DNA of 64,000 nt from Thiogranum sp. (GTDB taxonomy: Bacteria > Pseudomonadota > Gammaproteobacteria > DSM-19610), in the NCBI GenBank assembly GCA_030148915.1, contig JASBSN010000090.1, forward strand, positions 38,163 to 102,162, written 5' to 3'. A model generated the notes under the pieces. The model did not search any database and had not been told where the DNA came from. It saw nothing but the letters and a program-made list of their open reading frames with translations. Shown one piece after another: positions 25,758 to 35,643 of this stretch (position 1 is its first letter; each line of letters starts with the position of its first letter). The translations under genes were made by a program, and so were the position numbers.

Positions 25758-26447
25758 ATGGCCACACTGGATTCCACCGCACCGCGTGCCGGCGCGCCTT
25801 TTGCGATCAAGGACTGTGCCCTGGTCGCCTTGGCAACCGGCAGAAAAGCGCGTCTGCTGCAGGAGTTGCGCAGCGAGTTGACGGCAATCGACGCGGCCTG
25901 CATTTATCACCATTTCTGGGGCGGCTTGCTGCAACCGCGTTTCGTCGAGCGCGAATACAACAATGATTTTGCCGCGTGGGTCCGGCACGGCATCCACGAC
26001 GCCGTCCTGGCGGAACGGCTGGCCGCCTTGGCCCCCGTGCATTTCCCCGACCTCGAAGCGCTGCGGCGGGAAATTATCGAACTGATCGATGCGCGCCTGG
26101 ACGAGGTGGAGCACCTGCTGTGGATTCGCGCAAGCCAGCAATTTGAGTTCATCCGTTCGCAAATCGTCGTGTTCGACACGCAGCGACAGCTGCGCCAGCC
26201 GGCAGAGCTGGCCGGGGCGCTATCGGCGCTGTCGACCAGCAGCATTTTTTACCACTTTGTCGATGCGCGCCGCCGTACCCCTGACGGGGGTGACGATTTC
26301 AGCGATTGGCTGGGGGCCTTCGGCGACGAGTTCTCATTGTTGCGCCAACAGCTTGCCAGTATCGATCCGTTTTTTGGCAGTCTCGCCGAATTGCGCGCCG
26401 AGTTGGCCGGCGTGTTCGGAGCGTATTTTCAGGGAGCAGGGCAATGA
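25758..26447 (+). CDS. DUF5752-like protein, partner of trehalose synthase
   Basis: The product (229 residues from ATG 25758) is a soluble, Asp/Glu- and aromatic-rich helical protein. It has two related halves that repeat the pattern IYHHFWGG...FVEREYNNDFAAWV and IFYHFVDARRR...DDFSDWLGAFGDEF. I read it as the DUF5752 family, whose function is unknown. AGGGAG precedes the ATG; an in-frame ATG 48 bases upstream lacks one. The gene overlaps the following treT by 4 bases (ATGA), so the two are translationally coupled and the protein probably regulates or assists TreT. The internal two-fold repetition is visible directly; the family name is moderately sure. Confidence 0.65.
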   Translation: MATLDSTAPRAGAPFAIKDCALVALATGRKARLLQELRSELTAIDAACIYHHFWGGLLQPRFVEREYNNDFAAWVRHGIHDAVLAERLAALAPVHFPDLEALRREIIELIDARLDEVEHLLWIRASQQFEFIRSQIVVFDTQRQLRQPAELAGALSALSTSSIFYHFVDARRRTPDGGDDFSDWLGAFGDEFSLLRQQLASIDPFFGSLAELRAELAGVFGAYFQGAGQ

Positions 26448-27682
26448 GTCTGTTGGAAGAGTACGCCAAGGTCTCCGGGGAGGATGTTATCGCCCAATTG
26501 CGGCAACTGGCCGCGCCCCTGAACGGGGCAAAGGTCGTGCATGTGAACTCCACCCGTAGCGGTGGTGGGGTCGCGGAAATTCTGACCAAGCTGGTGCCGT
26601 TGATGCAGGAGCTGGGTATCGAAACCCAGTGGGAGGTCATTAATGGTGAAGGTGATTTTTTCGAGTGCACCAAGGGGATGCACAACACCTTGCAAGGCAA
26701 CCGTACGCCTCTGGCAGACCATCTGCTCAGAGCCTACGAGACGACCAACGCACAAAACGCCGAGATTCTGAGGCCGACGCTGGAAGATGCCGACTTTGTC
26801 TTCATTCACGATCCGCAACCGGCGCCGTTGCTGACACTCTGCCCGGCGCGCAAAGGCAAATGGGTATGGCGGTGCCATATCGATGCCAGTCACCCTTATC
26901 GCCCGGTGTGGAAATACCTGCAACAATATGTGGTGCCCTATGATGCCAGCATTTTTTCGCTGGCCGCTTTCGCCCAGGAATTACCTCATCCACAGTACCT
27001 GATCCCGCCGAGCATCGACCCGCTGAGTGACAAAAACAAGGCGTTGCAGGATTCCGTAGTGGCTGACATCTATCGTAAATATCAGCTCGACCCGGAGCGG
27101 CCCCTGATCGCGCAGATCTCCCGCTTCGATCGGTTCAAAGATCCTATTGGCGTCATCCAGGCCTATCAGTTGGCCAAGCAATTCGTTCCGGCGCTGCAGC
27201 TGGTGCTCGCCGGCGGGGGCGCGGCCGATGACCCGGAAGGCGAAGCGGTGCTGGCCGAGGTCGAGGCGGTGGCCAAGGGCGATGCGGATATTCATGTGTT
27301 GCTGTTGCCTTCCGATGCACACGTCGAAATCAATGCGCTGCAGCGCGCTGCTGACATTGTGCTGCAGAAATCGGTGCGTGAAGGCTTCGGGCTAACCGTC
27401 ACCGAGGCGATGTGGAAATCCAAGCCGGTTATCGGCGGCGACGTGGGTGGTATCCGCCTGCAGGTCATCGATCACCATACCGGCTTTCTGGTCAATACTC
27501 CCGAAGGCGCGGCGCTGCGTATCCGCTACCTATTGCATCAGCCCGAGACGGTGAAAACGATGGGCGCCCAGGCGCAGGCCTTCGTGCGCGAGAATTTTCT
27601 TATCACCCGCCATCTGCGCGAATACCTGACGCTGATTGTCGCTCTGTTGCACGGTGCTCAGGAGCGTATTGAACTCGGTTAG
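26444..27682 (+). CDS. treT: Trehalose glycosyltransferring synthase TreT (GT4)
   Basis: TreT makes trehalose reversibly from NDP-glucose and glucose. The 412-residue protein has the GT4 two-Rossmann-domain layout. Markers are VVHVNSTRSGGGVAEIL near the N-terminus, HDPQPAPLL and WRCHIDAS in the acceptor domain, then RPLIAQISRFDRFKDP, VLAGGGAADDPEG and the C-terminal E-x7-E motif REGFGLTVTEAMWKSKPVI. These segments are characteristic of bacterial and archaeal TreT. Translation starts at the ATG that overlaps the stop of the DUF5752 gene; treZ follows after 9 bases. Its presence with treZY gives the cell two routes to trehalose. Confidence 0.87.
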   Translation: MSLLEEYAKVSGEDVIAQLRQLAAPLNGAKVVHVNSTRSGGGVAEILTKLVPLMQELGIETQWEVINGEGDFFECTKGMHNTLQGNRTPLADHLLRAYETTNAQNAEILRPTLEDADFVFIHDPQPAPLLTLCPARKGKWVWRCHIDASHPYRPVWKYLQQYVVPYDASIFSLAAFAQELPHPQYLIPPSIDPLSDKNKALQDSVVADIYRKYQLDPERPLIAQISRFDRFKDPIGVIQAYQLAKQFVPALQLVLAGGGAADDPEGEAVLAEVEAVAKGDADIHVLLLPSDAHVEINALQRAADIVLQKSVREGFGLTVTEAMWKSKPVIGGDVGGIRLQVIDHHTGFLVNTPEGAALRIRYLLHQPETVKTMGAQAQAFVRENFLITRHLREYLTLIVALLHGAQERIELG

Positions 27683-27691
27683 GGCGCGCAC

Positions 27692-29554
27692 ATGGCGAGG
27701 TTGAAGCGACGGCACGCTATGCCCTTTGGGGCGCAGTTGCTGCCCGACGGTGGTGTGCGTTTCCGGCTTTGGGCGCCTGGCGCCGCGCAGGTGGACGTCT
27801 GTCTGCTCGGCGACAGAGAAGAAGTCGAATATCTGCCCATGAACGCCGAAGAGCAGGGTTGGTTCACGCTCAGCACCGCTCGGGCCGGGGCCGGCAGCCT
27901 TTATCGCTTGCGCATCGACGGCCAGATGCAGGTGCCGGACCCCGCCTCGCGTTTTCAGCCGCAGGATGTGCACGGGCCGAGCGAAGTGATCGATGCTGAG
28001 GTCTGGGAGTGGCAAGACAGCGACTGGCAGGGGCGCCCTTGGGAAGAGGTGGTGATCTACGAGTTGCACGTGGGCAGCTTTTCGCCCGGGGGCGACTACG
28101 AGGGGGTGGCGCATCGGCTCGACTATCTGGTGGCTTTGGGGGTGACAGCCATTGAGCTCATGCCGCTCGCCCATTTCCCCGGTGCCCGTAACTGGGGCTA
28201 CGACGGTACCTATCTGTATGCGCCGGAAAGCCGTTATGGTCGACCCGAAGATCTCAAAGCCTTAATCGATGCGGCGCATGCGCGGGGATTAATGGTTTTT
28301 CTGGACGTGGTCTACAACCATTTCGGACCGGAGGGGAACTACCTGGCGGTGTATGCCCCGCAGTTTTTTAATCCCGATCACCATACCCCGTGGGGAGCGG
28401 CGATCAATTTCGACGGCGATCGAAAACACTGGGTCAGGCAGTTTTTTATTCACAATGCGCTCTACTGGCTGGAAGAATATCACTTCGACGGTCTGCGTTT
28501 CGACGCCGCTCACGCTATCCCGGACGATTCCACCCCCCACATTCTCAATGAGCTGGCGGAAGCGGTTAAAAAAAACTTTGGCGCATCCCGTCATATCCAC
28601 CTGGTGTTGGAAAATGACGCCAATAACGCCGCCTATTTGCTTAGAGACGGGCAGGGCCGGCCGCGACGCTATGTGGCGCAATGGAACGACGATATCCACC
28701 ACGCGCTGCACGTAATATTGACCGGCGAGGCGGACGGCTATTACGCCGATTATGCCGACACGCCCATTCATTACCTGGGCCGTTGCCTGACCGAGGGCTT
28801 CGCCTATCAGGGAGAGTGTTCGGCCTATCGCAACGGCGAACCCCGGGGGGAGCCCAGCGCACAACTGCCGGCGACCGCGTTCGTGTCGTTTTTGCAGAAT
28901 CACGATCAAGTCGGCAATCGCGCCTTGGGCGAACGCATTTCGGTGCTTACAAGCGATGTGGCGCTGCACGCCGCGCTGGCGCTGTTGCTGCTGGCCCCCT
29001 CGCCGCCCTTACTGTTTATGGGCCAGGAGTGGGGCAGCGAGCAACCGTTTCCCTTTTTCTGTGACTTCGGTGCGGATCTGGCGGACCAGGTGGTCGAGGG
29101 CCGCCGCCGGGAGTTTGCCCGTTTTGCGCAATTCCGCGACCCCGCGCAGCGCGAGCGTATTCCCAACCCGATGGCCGTACAGAGTTTCACGCAGGCGGTG
29201 CTTGACTGGGAGTCCAAAGACCGAGCGCCGCACGCCCAATGGCTGGACCTGCATCGTCGGCTGCTGGCAGTGCGCCGGCGCGAACTGGTTCCCCGGCTAT
29301 CCGGGTTGAAGGGCAGCCAGAGTGATTACCAAGCCCTCGGCGAGCGCGCTCTGCGCGCCCAGTGGCGACTCGGCGACGGCACACAGCTCGGCGTTCTGGC
29401 CAACCTCGGCACAGAGGTGCTGCGCAACGTCGATATGCCGCCAGAGCGCCGCTTGTACGCCACCCACGCCGATCTTTTAAGCGGCGATAATACCCGCGGT
29501 TTGCCGGCTTGGTCAGTGCTCTGGTATCTGCGCGACAAGGCGTCGAGCGCGTGA
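27692..29554 (+). CDS. treZ: Malto-oligosyltrehalose trehalohydrolase TreZ
   Basis: TreZ (GH13) cleaves the alpha-1,4 bond next to the terminal trehalosyl unit made by TreY and releases trehalose. The 620-residue protein has an N-terminal carbohydrate-binding domain (FRLWAPGAAQVDVCLLGD), the typical EELHVGSF-like strand (YELHVGSFSPGG), and the three acids of the barrel. These are the nucleophile Asp in GLRFDAAHAI (about 271), the acid/base Glu in LVLENDANN (about 307) and Asp in LQNHDQVGN (about 405). TAGGGCG precedes the ATG. treY overlaps its stop by 4 bases (GTGA). Confidence 0.93.
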   Translation: MARLKRRHAMPFGAQLLPDGGVRFRLWAPGAAQVDVCLLGDREEVEYLPMNAEEQGWFTLSTARAGAGSLYRLRIDGQMQVPDPASRFQPQDVHGPSEVIDAEVWEWQDSDWQGRPWEEVVIYELHVGSFSPGGDYEGVAHRLDYLVALGVTAIELMPLAHFPGARNWGYDGTYLYAPESRYGRPEDLKALIDAAHARGLMVFLDVVYNHFGPEGNYLAVYAPQFFNPDHHTPWGAAINFDGDRKHWVRQFFIHNALYWLEEYHFDGLRFDAAHAIPDDSTPHILNELAEAVKKNFGASRHIHLVLENDANNAAYLLRDGQGRPRRYVAQWNDDIHHALHVILTGEADGYYADYADTPIHYLGRCLTEGFAYQGECSAYRNGEPRGEPSAQLPATAFVSFLQNHDQVGNRALGERISVLTSDVALHAALALLLLAPSPPLLFMGQEWGSEQPFPFFCDFGADLADQVVEGRRREFARFAQFRDPAQRERIPNPMAVQSFTQAVLDWESKDRAPHAQWLDLHRRLLAVRRRELVPRLSGLKGSQSDYQALGERALRAQWRLGDGTQLGVLANLGTEVLRNVDMPPERRLYATHADLLSGDNTRGLPAWSVLWYLRDKASSA

Positions 29555-32451
29555 AGTCGCTGAGGCTCCCGACGGCAACCTACCGTCTGCAGTTCAACCG
29601 CGACTTCACCTTTGCCGACGCCACTCGCATTGTCCCCTACCTGAGCGCCCTGGGTGTCAGTCATGTCTATGCCTCGCCGTTTCTCAAGGCCAGGGCCGGC
29701 AGCCCGCATGGTTACGACATCGTCGATCACAACGCCCTGAACCCTGAAATCGGCGACCAGGCCAGCTTTGACGCCTATATTGAAAGCCTGGAACAGCACG
29801 GCATGGGCCAGATTATCGATATCGTCCCCAACCACATGGGCGTCGGCGGCGACGACAATGCCTGGTGGCTTGACGTCCTGGAACATGGGCAGGCCTCTCG
29901 GTATGCGCCGTATTTTGATATCGACTGGCACCCGGCCAATCAGGCCTTGCACAACAAGGTTCTGCTCCCGGTGTTGGGCGACCATTATGGCAGTGTCTTG
30001 GAGAGCGGTGAGCTCAGGCTTGAATTTGACTCGCGCGAGGGCGCTTTCACCATCCGCTATTTTGAGCACCTCCTGCCCGTCGACCCGCGAACCTACCCGC
30101 AGATCCTGGCTTTTCGCCTCGATGAGCTGGCGCAGAAAGTAGGCGCTCAATCTGAGGCGTATCGCGAAGTGGTCAAGCTGATCGCCGCCTGCCGCGCCTT
30201 GGCGCGTCGCAGCGAGGTTTCGACGACACGCCGCCAGCAGCGTCATGAGCGAGCATCCTCCTGCAAGCACAGTCTCGCCGAACTGGTTCGCCGTCATGGT
30301 GAGATCGCGGTATTCATCGAGAGGAATGTGGCGCTGTTAAACGGTGTTACCGATCAACCCAAAAGCTTCGACCGGCTGCATCGGCTGCTGGAGAAGCAGG
30401 TCTATAGGCTGGCCTACTGGCAAGTGGCCTCGGATGAGATCAACTACCGCCGCTTTTTCGACATCAACGACCTGGCCGGCCTGCGCATGGAAAATACCGA
30501 AGTCTTCAGCGCGACGCATCGCCTGGTCGGCCAACTGATCGGCACCGGTCGAGTGCACGGTCTGCGTGTCGACCATCCGGATGGACTGAGTGATCCCTAT
30601 GCCTACTTTTGTGACCTTGGTCGCATGGCCCGCGAGGCGGCGGCACCGTCGCGCGAATCTGACAGTGACGCTTTTTATGTGGTGGTGGAAAAAATTCTCG
30701 CCAGCCACGAGCGTCTGCCGGTTGACTGGCCGGTCGCCGGGACCACCGGCTACGAGGTGGCGCACCTGATTAACGGCTGGCTGGTGTTCGCGCCGGCCGA
30801 GCCGGCGATGAGTCGTATCTATAGGGGCGTGATCGGTCGCGAGACGGTGTTCGACGAACTGCTCTACGAGCGCAAGCAACTGGTTATCCGCAGCGCCCTG
30901 GCCAGCGAACTGACCGTGCTCGCCAACCTGCTCAGCGGTATCGCCCAGGCCGATCGCAAGACGCGCGATTTTACCTTTCACGCGCTGCGCGAGGCGCTCA
31001 GTGAGGTGGTTGCCTGCTTCCCCGTTTACCGCACCTATGTGAGCGCGCGGCGTATCAGCGAGGAAGATCGTCGCTATGCGCAATGGGCGTTGGTACAGGC
31101 GAAAAAACGCAGTACTGCCGTCGATATTCTCATTTTTGACTTTATCGGCGAGGTGCTGCTGCTCACCCGGCTTAAAACCTACCGCGCGGCGATTCGGCGC
31201 AGAGCGGTCAAGTTTGCGCTGCGCTTTCAGCAATACACCGCGCCGGTGATGGCCAAAGGCATGGAAGACACTGCCTTTTACACCTATAACCGCCTTGTGT
31301 CGCTGAACGACGTGGGTTTCGATCCGCGTGTCTTCGGCGTTTCCAGCGGTGCTTTTCACCAACACAATACGCGCCGGCAGGCAGACTGGCCCCATAGCAT
31401 GGTCACCACCTCGACGCACGACAGCAAGCGGGGTGAGGATGTACGGGCCCGTATTGACGTGCTCTCGGAAGTGGCCGATGACTGGCGCGTCCACCTCAAG
31501 CGCTGGATGCGACTCAATCGCCACAAAAAGCGCCTGGTCAACGATCAGCCAGCGCCCTCCAACAACGACGAGTACCTGCTCTATCAGACGCTCCTCGGCA
31601 CGTGGCCGGTCGCCACGCTTGGCCCCTCGGAGTTCAGCGCCTATCGGCAGCGCATCGAGGAATATATGCTGAAAGCCCTAAAAGAGGCCAAGGTACATAC
31701 CTCGTGGATCAACCCTAACGAAGAATACGAAGCGGCGACGCGCCACTTCATCCACGTCCTGTTGGCTGACGCGCAACACACGCCCTTTCTGGCCGACTTC
31801 CTGCCCTTTCAAGCGCGCCTGTGTCGTTTTGGACTTTACAACAGTCTGTCTCAGACGCTGCTTAAACTGACCGTTCCCGGCGTGCCCGATATTTACCAGG
31901 GTAACGAGCTCCTGGCGTTCACTCTCGTCGACCCAGATAATCGTCGCGGCGTCGACTACGACCAGCGCCGCCTGATGCTACATGCGCTCGCCGAAGGCAT
32001 TGCGGACGCTGAGCAGATCCCCACTTTTGTTCGCACCTTGGTCGAACACATCGACGACGGCCGCGCCAAGCTGTATCTGACCTGGAGAGCGCTGGAATTG
32101 CGGCGCCGGTGCCCGCAGCTGTTTAGCGAGGGTGCTTACACCGGTCTGGCCACTAACGGCGACCGGGCGGAGCACCTCTGTGCGTTTTCCAGGCACTACC
32201 AGGAGCAGGAAGTCATTGTGGTGGCGCCGCGCTGGTTTGCGCGCTTGCCCGAGGCCGGCCGGGCTCCGCCCTTGGGTATGCGGGTCTGGGGTGATACTAC
32301 TATTGCGTCGGCTGCCGACGCATCGAGGGGCGTTTATCGCGACATCTTTACCGGCGCGGAGGTGACGGTGACGGTGCTTGATGGCAGGCCTTGGTTGAGG
32401 GCAGCCGAGCTGTTTGCGCACTTTCCAGTCGCCTTGCTGCTAAAACAATAG
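29551..32451 (+). CDS. treY: Malto-oligosyltrehalose synthase TreY
   Basis: TreY isomerises the reducing-end alpha-1,4 bond of maltodextrins to an alpha,alpha-1,1 bond. The GTG at 29551 overlaps the treZ stop and gives 966 residues, directly reaching the conserved opening LPTATYRLQFNRDFTF. Family marks include HVYASPFLKARAGSPHGYD, DIVPNHMG, the catalytic Asp in GLRVDHPDGLSDP (about 341), the Glu in VVEKILASHERLP (about 380), the third acid in TTSTHDSKRGEDVRAR (about 624) and VPDIYQGNE near the C-terminus. At 966 residues it is longer than the archaeal enzymes and typical of proteobacterial ones. It converges on glgX. Confidence 0.94.
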   Translation: MKSLRLPTATYRLQFNRDFTFADATRIVPYLSALGVSHVYASPFLKARAGSPHGYDIVDHNALNPEIGDQASFDAYIESLEQHGMGQIIDIVPNHMGVGGDDNAWWLDVLEHGQASRYAPYFDIDWHPANQALHNKVLLPVLGDHYGSVLESGELRLEFDSREGAFTIRYFEHLLPVDPRTYPQILAFRLDELAQKVGAQSEAYREVVKLIAACRALARRSEVSTTRRQQRHERASSCKHSLAELVRRHGEIAVFIERNVALLNGVTDQPKSFDRLHRLLEKQVYRLAYWQVASDEINYRRFFDINDLAGLRMENTEVFSATHRLVGQLIGTGRVHGLRVDHPDGLSDPYAYFCDLGRMAREAAAPSRESDSDAFYVVVEKILASHERLPVDWPVAGTTGYEVAHLINGWLVFAPAEPAMSRIYRGVIGRETVFDELLYERKQLVIRSALASELTVLANLLSGIAQADRKTRDFTFHALREALSEVVACFPVYRTYVSARRISEEDRRYAQWALVQAKKRSTAVDILIFDFIGEVLLLTRLKTYRAAIRRRAVKFALRFQQYTAPVMAKGMEDTAFYTYNRLVSLNDVGFDPRVFGVSSGAFHQHNTRRQADWPHSMVTTSTHDSKRGEDVRARIDVLSEVADDWRVHLKRWMRLNRHKKRLVNDQPAPSNNDEYLLYQTLLGTWPVATLGPSEFSAYRQRIEEYMLKALKEAKVHTSWINPNEEYEAATRHFIHVLLADAQHTPFLADFLPFQARLCRFGLYNSLSQTLLKLTVPGVPDIYQGNELLAFTLVDPDNRRGVDYDQRRLMLHALAEGIADAEQIPTFVRTLVEHIDDGRAKLYLTWRALELRRRCPQLFSEGAYTGLATNGDRAEHLCAFSRHYQEQEVIVVAPRWFARLPEAGRAPPLGMRVWGDTTIASAADASRGVYRDIFTGAEVTVTVLDGRPWLRAAELFAHFPVALLLKQ

Positions 32452-32512
32452 GCGGGTGTTCGGCGCGACTGTCAGCGCACCGCTGGCCTGCGGCGCTGCC
32501 AATGCGGTTGCT

Positions 32513-34654
32513 TTACGTTTCGTGCGGATACCTGATCAGCACCAGACTGCGCGGCGCCACCTGATAGGGGCTCGCCACCGGCTGTGGTGCATTTTCCGCT
32601 TTAGCTTCATCATCGCGCGAGGTGTCAATCAGCACGGCATCCTGAGTAAGCGCGGCGTCTTGCGCCAGGACGAATTCGACACTTTCATGGCTGGCGTTCA
32701 GAATCAGCATGAAGGTATCGTCAGGTTCTTTTTCACCTTGTTCCGTCAGATGGTAGACGCCGGCTTCGCCGCTCAGCAGCAGGCCGATGCAGCGGGCGCC
32801 GACCCGATGCCAGTCCGTCTCGCCCATTTCGTGGCCATCGGACTTTAGCCACATGATATCTTTGGTGGTGGTGCCGGGAATTTCGGCACCGTGAAAGAAG
32901 CGATGGCGGTGAAAGACAATGTGCTCACGGCGCATTTTTATCAGTCCCCGGGTGAAGGCGCCAAGCGCCTGGCCGGCATCGTCGATGCCTTCCCAGTCGA
33001 GCCAGGTGATTTCATTGTCCTGGCAATAGGCGTTGTTGTTGCCTTGCTGACTATGGCCGAACTCGTCGCCGGCAAGCAGCATGGGAAGCCCCTGCGAGAG
33101 GAATAAAGTGGCGAGCAGGTTGCGCTTTTGCCGCTGGCGTAGCGCGAGTATATCGGCATCGTCGGTCGGACCTTCGGCGCCGCAGTTCCAACTGTGGTTG
33201 CTGTCGTTGCCGTCGCGGCCGTCTTCCTGGTTGGCTTCGTTGTGCTTGTCGTTGTAGCTCACCAGGTCGGTGAGGGTGAAGCCGTCGTGGGCGGTGATGA
33301 AGTTGACGCTCGCCCAGGGGCGCCGGCCGCGCCGATCGTAGATATCGCTGGAGCCCGACATGCGTGACGCCAACTCCGCCAGCTGTGCCTCATCGCCTTT
33401 CCAGAAGCGGCGCACGGTGTCGCGATACCGGTCGTTCCATTCCGCCCAGCCGGGGGGGAATCCGCCCACCTGGTAGCCCGCGTAGCCGATGTCCCAGGGC
33501 TCGGCGATCAGCTTGACGGTAGAGAGCAGCGGGTCCTGGGCAACCGCGTCGAGAAAGCTCGAATGCTCGTCAAAGCTGCCGTTAACGCGGGCCAGCGTCG
33601 TGGCCAGATCGAAGCGAAACCCGTCGACGCCCATCTCTTCAACCCAGTAGCGCAACGAATCGGTCACCATCCGCAACACCGAAGGGTGTCGCAGCTCCAG
33701 GGCGTTGCCGGTGCCGGTAAAATCGTTGTAGTAGCGCTGGTCGTCTTCCATCAGATAATAGTAGGATTTGTTGTCGATGCCGCGCATCGACAGCGTCGGG
33801 CCGAGCTGATTGCCCTCGGCGGTGTGGTTATACACCACATCAAGAATCACTTCGATGCCGGCATCGTGCATCAACTGCACGAAGGTCTTGAACTCGGTGA
33901 TGCTGCCCCCGGCGAGGTAGTCCGGATTCGGCGCAAAGAAACCGATCGAGTTATAGCCCCAGTAATTGCGCAGCCCCTGCTCGATCAGATGACGGTCCTG
34001 TATAAAGGTGTGTATCGGCAGCAGTTCCACCGCCGTGATGCCCAGCTCCTTGATATAATGTACGGGCGCCGGAGAGGATAGGCCGTCAAAGGTGCCGCGC
34101 ACGGCCTCCGGTACCTCGGGGTGGCGCATGGTGAAGCCGCGCACATGCATCTCATAAACAATCGTCTCGTGCCACGCGCGCTTGGGCGCTCCCTGCTGTC
34201 CCCAGGTAAACGCCGGATCGATAACCTGGCAACGCGGCATGAACGGCGCGCTATCGCGGGTGTCGAAAGACAGGTCCGCATCCGCGTGGCCTACCGTGTA
34301 CCCGAAAAGCGCGTCATCCCATTGCAAAGAGCCCTGCAGCGTTTTGGCGTAAGGGTCCAGCAGCAGCTTGTGATGGTTGAAACGGTGGCCCTGTTCGGGC
34401 TGGTACGGCCCGTATACGCGGTATCCATACAGCTGGCCAGCGCGCACATCGGGCAGATAGCCGTGCCAGATTTCGTGGGTGAACTCGGGTAACGGAATGC
34501 GTTCCAGTTCGTGCTCGCCTGTCGCGTCGAATAAACACAACTCGACTTTTTCGGCGTGGGCGGAAAAAAGCGCGAAATTGGTACCGGACCCATCCCAGGT
34601 CGCCCCCAGGGGGTAGGGTAGGCCGGGCCAGACACGTTGCTTGGGCTGCGCCAT
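32513..34654 (-). CDS. glgX: Glycogen debranching enzyme GlgX/TreX
   Basis: GlgX hydrolyses alpha-1,6 branches of glycogen or limit dextrins; in trehalose operons the same enzyme is called TreX and feeds linear maltodextrin to TreY. The 713-residue protein has an N-terminal CBM48-like domain (PLGATWDGSGTNFALFSAHAEKVELCLFD), the isoamylase barrel with DVVYNHTAEGN, nucleophile Asp in GFRFDLATTL (about 349), acid/base Glu in LIAEPWDIG (about 385), stabilising Asp in ITAHDGFTL (about 457), and the glycogen-debranching mark NNAYCQDNEITWLDW. I start at ATG 34654 because AGGAAG lies 8 bases before it; the ATG 21 bases upstream is possible. Confidence 0.93.
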   Translation of the reverse strand: MAQPKQRVWPGLPYPLGATWDGSGTNFALFSAHAEKVELCLFDATGEHELERIPLPEFTHEIWHGYLPDVRAGQLYGYRVYGPYQPEQGHRFNHHKLLLDPYAKTLQGSLQWDDALFGYTVGHADADLSFDTRDSAPFMPRCQVIDPAFTWGQQGAPKRAWHETIVYEMHVRGFTMRHPEVPEAVRGTFDGLSSPAPVHYIKELGITAVELLPIHTFIQDRHLIEQGLRNYWGYNSIGFFAPNPDYLAGGSITEFKTFVQLMHDAGIEVILDVVYNHTAEGNQLGPTLSMRGIDNKSYYYLMEDDQRYYNDFTGTGNALELRHPSVLRMVTDSLRYWVEEMGVDGFRFDLATTLARVNGSFDEHSSFLDAVAQDPLLSTVKLIAEPWDIGYAGYQVGGFPPGWAEWNDRYRDTVRRFWKGDEAQLAELASRMSGSSDIYDRRGRRPWASVNFITAHDGFTLTDLVSYNDKHNEANQEDGRDGNDSNHSWNCGAEGPTDDADILALRQRQKRNLLATLFLSQGLPMLLAGDEFGHSQQGNNNAYCQDNEITWLDWEGIDDAGQALGAFTRGLIKMRREHIVFHRHRFFHGAEIPGTTTKDIMWLKSDGHEMGETDWHRVGARCIGLLLSGEAGVYHLTEQGEKEPDDTFMLILNASHESVEFVLAQDAALTQDAVLIDTSRDDEAKAENAPQPVASPYQVAPRSLVLIRYPHET

Positions 34655-34866
34655 GGATTTATCTTCCTGATTCATTATCGCGCGACGCCGGGGTGTGCAG
34701 GCAGGGTTTCACACCCACACCCGTACCTTGGCCTGGCGCGGTGTTGCGTAAAACCGCGGAAGCGGTTCGCGTCGCCGAGCGGTTTGTTCACTATAGCGGA
34801 GGAAACTAAGGCAAATCGGCTAACGCGGCAAGCTAATAATGCTGTCAGTCGATGCCTACCCGGGGC

Positions 34867-35643
34867 TCAGGTCTGATCCCGTCTCAGGCTGCGGTAGGCG
34901 GTGGGGGTGATGCCCATGTGGCGGCGGAAAAGGCGCGAGAATTGCGACGGGTCATTGACGCCCACCGAGCAGGCGATATCCAGCACGGAATGACTCGTGG
35001 TGTGCAGAATGCTTGCCGCCGCGTCCACCCGCAGGCGCACCAGATAATCACGAAACGTCATGCCTTGTTCGCGGCGGAAGGTTCGGCTGAACTCGCAAAC
35101 ACTCATACAGCAAAGTCGCGCAACATCTGACAGGGTGATCTTCTCATGCAGGTGTTCGCGCAGGTAGGGAATGATTTTATGGGTACGGTCTTTCAGCGGG
35201 GTATCTATGCAGATGGCATGTTCCGCGACGCTTCGGTCGGGCATCAGCATTTTGCGCGGTCGCTGGCCGTTGTTTTGGTTAAGCACCGGGAGCATCACGT
35301 TGAGCCGACGAATAATCGCCGTATCGCTGGCGGGTTTAAGGAAATAATCCCACACCCTGGTGCGCAGCGCCCAGATGGCCAGTTCTGTGGACGGGTTATC
35401 GGTCAGCATCAGAATGGGCACGGAAGGGTGTGAGAGTTTTGTTTTCTGTAACAGCGCCAGTTGGGTGGGATCGGGATAATCGAAGTCGAAACACAGGATG
35501 TCGGGGTCCAACTCTTGGATAATCGCCGGCAGCGCCTCCAAATTCTGGCAACGCTGCACCTGGTACCGATCGCAAATATCCCGTGGGATGTCGCGCCCGG
35601 CCTCGGTCAAACAGTCCAGCCAGAGAATCAATGGAGGCGGCAT
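34867..35643 (-). CDS. Response regulator with REC-like and AraC DNA-binding domains
   Basis: The 258-residue protein begins with a receiver-like domain: Asp 10 in LILWLDCL, phosphoacceptor-position Asp 53 in DILCFDFDYPD, Thr in LMLTDNPS and Lys in DYFLKPAS. Of the usual acidic pair after strand 1 only one Asp is present. The C-terminal 100 residues are an AraC/XylS helix-turn-helix pair (LSDVARLCCMSVCEFSRTFRREQGMTFRDYLVRLR, then VLDIACSVGVNDPSQFSRLFRRHMGITP). AGGAAC precedes the ATG. No histidine kinase is adjacent. Its targets are unknown; the divergent phosphoesterase gene, 338 bases away, is the nearest candidate. Confidence 0.8.
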   Translation of the reverse strand: MPPPLILWLDCLTEAGRDIPRDICDRYQVQRCQNLEALPAIIQELDPDILCFDFDYPDPTQLALLQKTKLSHPSVPILMLTDNPSTELAIWALRTRVWDYFLKPASDTAIIRRLNVMLPVLNQNNGQRPRKMLMPDRSVAEHAICIDTPLKDRTHKIIPYLREHLHEKITLSDVARLCCMSVCEFSRTFRREQGMTFRDYLVRLRVDAAASILHTTSHSVLDIACSVGVNDPSQFSRLFRRHMGITPTAYRSLRRDQT

